NCBI GenBank assembly: GCA_035260325.1
Contig: DATFVL010000121.1
Coordinates: forward strand, 1 to 45,985
Reading direction: 5' to 3'
Length of the DNA: 45,985 nucleotides
Origin: Candidatus Methylomirabilota bacterium
GTDB lineage: Bacteria > Methylomirabilota > Methylomirabilia > Rokubacteriales > CSP1-6
Of the stretch, positions 43,444 through 45,985 are shown in pieces. Made by a program: the position numbers and the translations under genes. The notes under the pieces were generated by a model that made no database searches, was not told the DNA's origin, and worked only from the letters and a program-made list of their open reading frames with translations. Each line of letters begins with the position of its first letter. Position 1 is the first letter of the stretch.

Positions 43444-44792
43444 TGGAGTCCACCCTGGGCGCCTTCAGCGGGCCCGACGCCCCCGATCTCGACGAGCTGA
43501 GGAAGTGCGTCCACTGTGGAATCTGTCTCCCGCAGTGTCCGACCTATCGCGTGCTGGGCCAGGAGATGGACTCGCCGCGAGGCCGCATCTATCTGATGCG
43601 CGCCGCCGCCGAGGGCCGCGTCGGGCTGACGGCGACCTTCCAGCGCCACATCGATCTCTGCCTCGGCTGCCGCGCGTGCGAGAGCGCCTGCCCGTCGGGT
43701 GTCAGGTTCGGCTCGCTCCTCGAGGCGACGCGCATCCAGTTGAGGCGCCACGGCCCGCCGCCCCGGCGGCGGCTCCTCGAGGCGCTGCTCTTCTCCGTGT
43801 TCCCCGAGCCGGGGCGCGTGGGCGCGGCACTCAAGGCCTTCAGGCTCTACCGGCGCAGCGGGCTCCGCCCCCTCGTCAGGGCGACGGGCGTCCTCCGCCT
43901 CTTCCCGCGCCTCGCGGCGCTGGAAGCGCTGCTCGACGACGTTCCCGCCGCGGCGGCCCTGCCCGAGCTCGTCCCCGCGCGAGGCAGGGTGAGGGGACGC
44001 GTCGGGCTCCTCACCGGCTGCGTCCAGCGCCACCTCTATCCGGGAGTGAACCGCGACACCGCGCGGCTCCTGGCGCTCGCCGGCTACGACGTCGTCGTGC
44101 CGGGCGCCCAGGGCTGCTGTGGGGCCCTCGAGCTCCACGCGGGCCGCGTGGACGCGCTGCGCGCGCGGGCCCGGGCCCTCGTCGCCGCGTTCCCCGAGGA
44201 CCTGGACTTCGTCGTCGCCAATGCTGCCGGCTGCGGGTCGGCGATGAAGGAGTACGGCCACTGGCTGCCGGAGGCGGTCGGCTTCGCCGAGCGCGTGAGG
44301 GACGTCGTCGAGGTGCTCGGCGAGGCGGACCTCCCGCTCGGGCGGCTCGACCTCACGGTGACCTACCACGACGCCTGCCACCTGGCCCACGGCCAGCGCC
44401 TCCGCCAGGAGCCGCGGGCGCTCCTGCGCAGGATCCCCGGGCTCAGGCTCGTCGAGCTCGGCGACAGCGACCTCTGCTGCGGCAGCGCCGGCGTCTACAA
44501 TCTCCTCGAGCCCGCCCTCGCGCGCGAGCTCCTCGCGGCGAAGGTCGAGCGGATCGCCGAGACGGGCGCGCGCGTCGTCGCGACGGGCAATCCGGGCTGC
44601 CTCCTCCAGATCGCGCAGGGCTGCCGCGAGCGCGGCCTGGACGTGACGCTCGTCCATCCCGTAGAGTTGCTTGCGAGAGCCGTGGAAGCGCGAGACGCAG
44701 GACGTCGCGGGGCCGCAGCGCGAGCCGCAGCCGCAAGGCGAGGCGAGTCTGGGATCGAGTCCCCGCCGTCCGAGGCGAGCGAAATCGACTGA
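43443..44792 (+). CDS. glcF: Glycolate oxidase iron-sulfur subunit GlcF
   Basis: GlcF carries electrons from the GlcDE flavins. The 449 residues begin with two 4Fe-4S motifs, CVHCGICLPQCPTY (from Cys22) and CLGCRACESACPSG. Two cysteine-rich CCG domains follow (QGCCGALELHAG, NAAGCGSAMKEY, YHDACHLAHGQRL, DLCCGSAGVYN). After HPVELLARAVEA the last 33 or so residues (RDAGRRGAAARAAAARRGES, then GIESPPSEASEID) do not look like GlcF. They are encoded by a dispersed repeat (44691-44786), suggesting that the original C-terminus was replaced or extended. The stop overlaps the cupin ATG. Confidence 0.92.
   Translation: MESTLGAFSGPDAPDLDELRKCVHCGICLPQCPTYRVLGQEMDSPRGRIYLMRAAAEGRVGLTATFQRHIDLCLGCRACESACPSGVRFGSLLEATRIQLRRHGPPPRRRLLEALLFSVFPEPGRVGAALKAFRLYRRSGLRPLVRATGVLRLFPRLAALEALLDDVPAAAALPELVPARGRVRGRVGLLTGCVQRHLYPGVNRDTARLLALAGYDVVVPGAQGCCGALELHAGRVDALRARARALVAAFPEDLDFVVANAAGCGSAMKEYGHWLPEAVGFAERVRDVVEVLGEADLPLGRLDLTVTYHDACHLAHGQRLRQEPRALLRRIPGLRLVELGDSDLCCGSAGVYNLLEPALARELLAAKVERIAETGARVVATGNPGCLLQIAQGCRERGLDVTLVHPVELLARAVEARDAGRRGAAARAAAARRGESGIESPPSEASEID
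44691..44786 (-). repeat. Dispersed GC-rich repeat, copy C (inside the glcF 3' end)
   Basis: The longest of the three copies, about 96 nt. Read on the minus strand it begins GATTTCGCTCGCCTCGGACG and ends CCCCGCGACGTCCTGCGTCT. The first 16 nt equal copy A exactly. The start and end blocks match copy B, which lacks the middle. It stays in frame with glcF and forms its C-terminal tail. Confidence 0.5.
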
Positions 44793-45115
44793 TGCGCATC
44801 AGGGTCAGGGACCACGTGAAGCTCCAGCCGGACAGGATGGCGAAGGTCGCCCTCGCCTCGACGGAGCGCGCCCTCCTCGACCTCTACTGCGTGGCGCCCG
44901 GCCAGACCCAGAAGCCCCACACCCACGGCGACCAGGACAAGATCTACTACGTGGTGGAAGGCCGCGGGCGGTTCAGCGTGGGCGGCGAGGAGCTCGTGCT
45001 CGAGGCGGGGGACGCGACCGTGGCGCGGGCCGGCGTCGAGCACGGCCTCGTCAACGACGGCACGGCGCCGCTCCTCGTGCTCGTCGTCGTGACGCCGCCG
45101 CCGCCGCACGCCTGA
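44792..45115 (+). CDS. Small cupin-fold protein
   Basis: A 107-residue single-domain cupin starting at the ATG overlapping the glcF stop. Motif 1 is GQTQKPHTHGDQDKIYYVVE, giving G-X5-His43-X-His45; the usual glutamate position is not clearly conserved. Motif 2 is GDATVARAGVEHGLVN, fitting G-X5-X-X-G-X2-H-X3-N with Arg in place of Pro. These residues suggest a bound metal ion. There is no signal peptide. Function is unknown; position between glcF and lutA suggests a role in 2-hydroxyacid or 2-oxoacid metabolism, as sensor, isomerase or dioxygenase-like enzyme. Confidence 0.85.
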   Translation: MRIRVRDHVKLQPDRMAKVALASTERALLDLYCVAPGQTQKPHTHGDQDKIYYVVEGRGRFSVGGEELVLEAGDATVARAGVEHGLVNDGTAPLLVLVVVTPPPPHA

Positions 45116-45119
45116 GCCG

Positions 45120-45854
45120 ATGGCCCCCGCGGTCCGCGCGTCGCTGATGGTGACCTGCCTCGGCGACATGTTCTTCCCCGAGGTGGGTGTCGCCACGGTG
45201 CGGCTCCTCCGGCGCCTCGGCGTCGCCGTGGACTTCCCCGAGGGCCAGACCTGCTGCGGCCAGCCGCTCTTCAACTCCGGCTACCACGCCGGCGCCGCGC
45301 GCGTCGGCGCCCGGATGGTCGAGCTCTTGAAGGACGCCCAGCACGTCGTGGTGCCCTCGGGCTCGTGCGCGTTCATGGTGAAGCACGAGCTGCCCGGCCT
45401 CCTCCACGACCCCGCGCAGCGCGCCGCCGCCGAGCGCGTCGCCGGGCGAACCTACGAGCTGTCCCAGTTCCTCGTGAAGGTGCTCGGCCGGACCGAGTTC
45501 AAGGCCTCGGTCGCGGGGCGCGTGACCTACCACGACTCCTGTCATCTCCTGCGTGGCCTCCACGAGTCGGCGACCCCGCGCGCGATCCTCCGGAAGCTCG
45601 TGGGCGCGGAGCTGGTCGAGCTCGGCGGAGCGGACGAGTGCTGCGGCTTCGGGGGCTCGTTCGCCGTGCGGCTGCCCGAGGTATCCTCGCAGATCCTCGA
45701 CAAGAAGCTCGCGAACATCGAGGCGACCGGCGCCGCGTGCGTCGTCGCCTGCGACGCGGGCTGCCTCATGCAGATGGGGGGCGGGCTCCGGCGGCGGGGC
45801 TCGCGGGTGCGCGCGCTCCACCTCGCGGAGCTGATCGGCGGGGAAGGGACATGA
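45120..45854 (+). CDS. LutA-like cysteine-rich (Fe-S)-binding protein
   Basis: The 244-residue product consists of two CCG domains, as in LutA/YkgE of the L-lactate utilisation complex. Motifs are MVTCLGDMFFPEVGVA, EGQTCCGQPLFNSGY, VPSGSCAFMVKHE, YHDSCHLLRGL, DECCGFGGSFAVRLPEVS and ACDAGCLMQMGG. LutA acts with LutB and LutC to oxidise L-lactate to pyruvate. Neither partner is seen: 27 nt after this stop is the 3' end of an opposing transposase. Partner genes may lie beyond the insertion or be lost. The gene starts 4 nt after the cupin. Confidence 0.88.
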   Translation: MAPAVRASLMVTCLGDMFFPEVGVATVRLLRRLGVAVDFPEGQTCCGQPLFNSGYHAGAARVGARMVELLKDAQHVVVPSGSCAFMVKHELPGLLHDPAQRAAAERVAGRTYELSQFLVKVLGRTEFKASVAGRVTYHDSCHLLRGLHESATPRAILRKLVGAELVELGGADECCGFGGSFAVRLPEVSSQILDKKLANIEATGAACVVACDAGCLMQMGGGLRRRGSRVRALHLAELIGGEGT

Positions 45855-45880
45855 GACATCCTGTGTCAACCATCGCGCGC

Positions 45881-45985
45881 TCAGGCAGCGGCGAGCGCCT
45901 GGGCGGCGCGATGCCGGCGGACGTCGTATGGGGTGCGATCCTGCCAGCAGCGCCAAAGGATGCGGGCCCACGCGCGGGCGAGGAT
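45881..45985 (-). mobile_element. IS110-type transposase, C-terminal end (runs off the window)
   Basis: On the minus strand the frame is open from the right edge to a TGA at 45883-45881. It encodes the last 34 residues, read as ILARAWARILWRCWQDRTPY followed by DVRRHRAAQALAAA. The pattern ARxWxRxxWxCWxDxTPYD near the C-terminus is characteristic of IS110/IS116/IS902 transposases. Only the end is visible, so the family call rests on this motif. The stretch 45855-45880 (containing GACATCCTGTGTCAACC) probably includes the element end. The N-terminal part must lie to the right. Confidence 0.7.

Overview
This window is about 46 kb of gene-dense, very GC-rich bacterial chromosome (roughly 70% GC by eye). 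Genes are tightly packed and many start codons overlap the preceding stop (ATGA, GTGA, TGATG). The gene content (alternative complex III, KorAB, RtcB, an F420-type nitroreductase-family protein, a dprA-topA-xerC-hslVU-argB block) and the base composition suggest a soil or subsurface lineage such as Methylomirabilota/Rokubacteria. That placement is an inference from gene content; no ribosomal RNA or ribosomal protein gene is present to test it.

Layout, left to right. (1) 1-6312: the 3' part of an alternative complex III operon, actB (5' truncated by the window), actC, actD, actE and actF, a quinol:electron-acceptor oxidoreductase. (2) 6409-9477: moeA, a CpoB/YbgF-like lipoprotein and an N-terminally short dprA. 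(3) 9477-14587: topA, xerC, hslV and hslU. (4) 14584-19509: argB, argD, argF and argG, then comB. (5) 19547-22695: pgsA, plsY, gpsA and galT (phospholipid and sugar metabolism). (6) 22723-23417: tRNA-Gly(GCC), tRNA-Cys(GCA), a small unknown gene and tRNA-Leu(UAA). (7) 23484-29746: lgt, rtcB, a radical SAM protein, moaA, a chlorite-dismutase-superfamily protein and a DDN-type deazaflavin protein. (8) 29905-35941, minus strand: gltB-gltD glutamate synthase, divergent from a LysR-type regulator. The AT-rich intergenic region between them holds a perfect palindrome placed as expected for LysR control of gltB. (9) 37037-45854: a CBS-pair protein, korAB, glcDEF, a cupin and a lutA-like Fe-S protein. 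This is a 2-oxoacid/2-hydroxyacid redox region. (10) 45881-45985: the 3' end of an IS110-type transposase on the minus strand, running off the right edge.

Most of the window is housekeeping, and no clear new defence, secretion or biosynthetic system was found. The observations most worth a second look are: a recurring promoter layout that predicts leaderless mRNAs at transcription-unit starts; a dispersed GC-rich repeat with three diverged copies, two of which run into coding sequence (dprA 5' end, glcF 3' end); the LysR/gltB regulatory region; an 8-bp inverted repeat in the korA leader; a chlorite-dismutase-fold protein that appears to lack the usual catalytic residues; a small unknown gene inside a tRNA cluster; and an insertion sequence immediately after lutA.

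All assignments come from reading motifs by eye. No database search or computed alignment was run.
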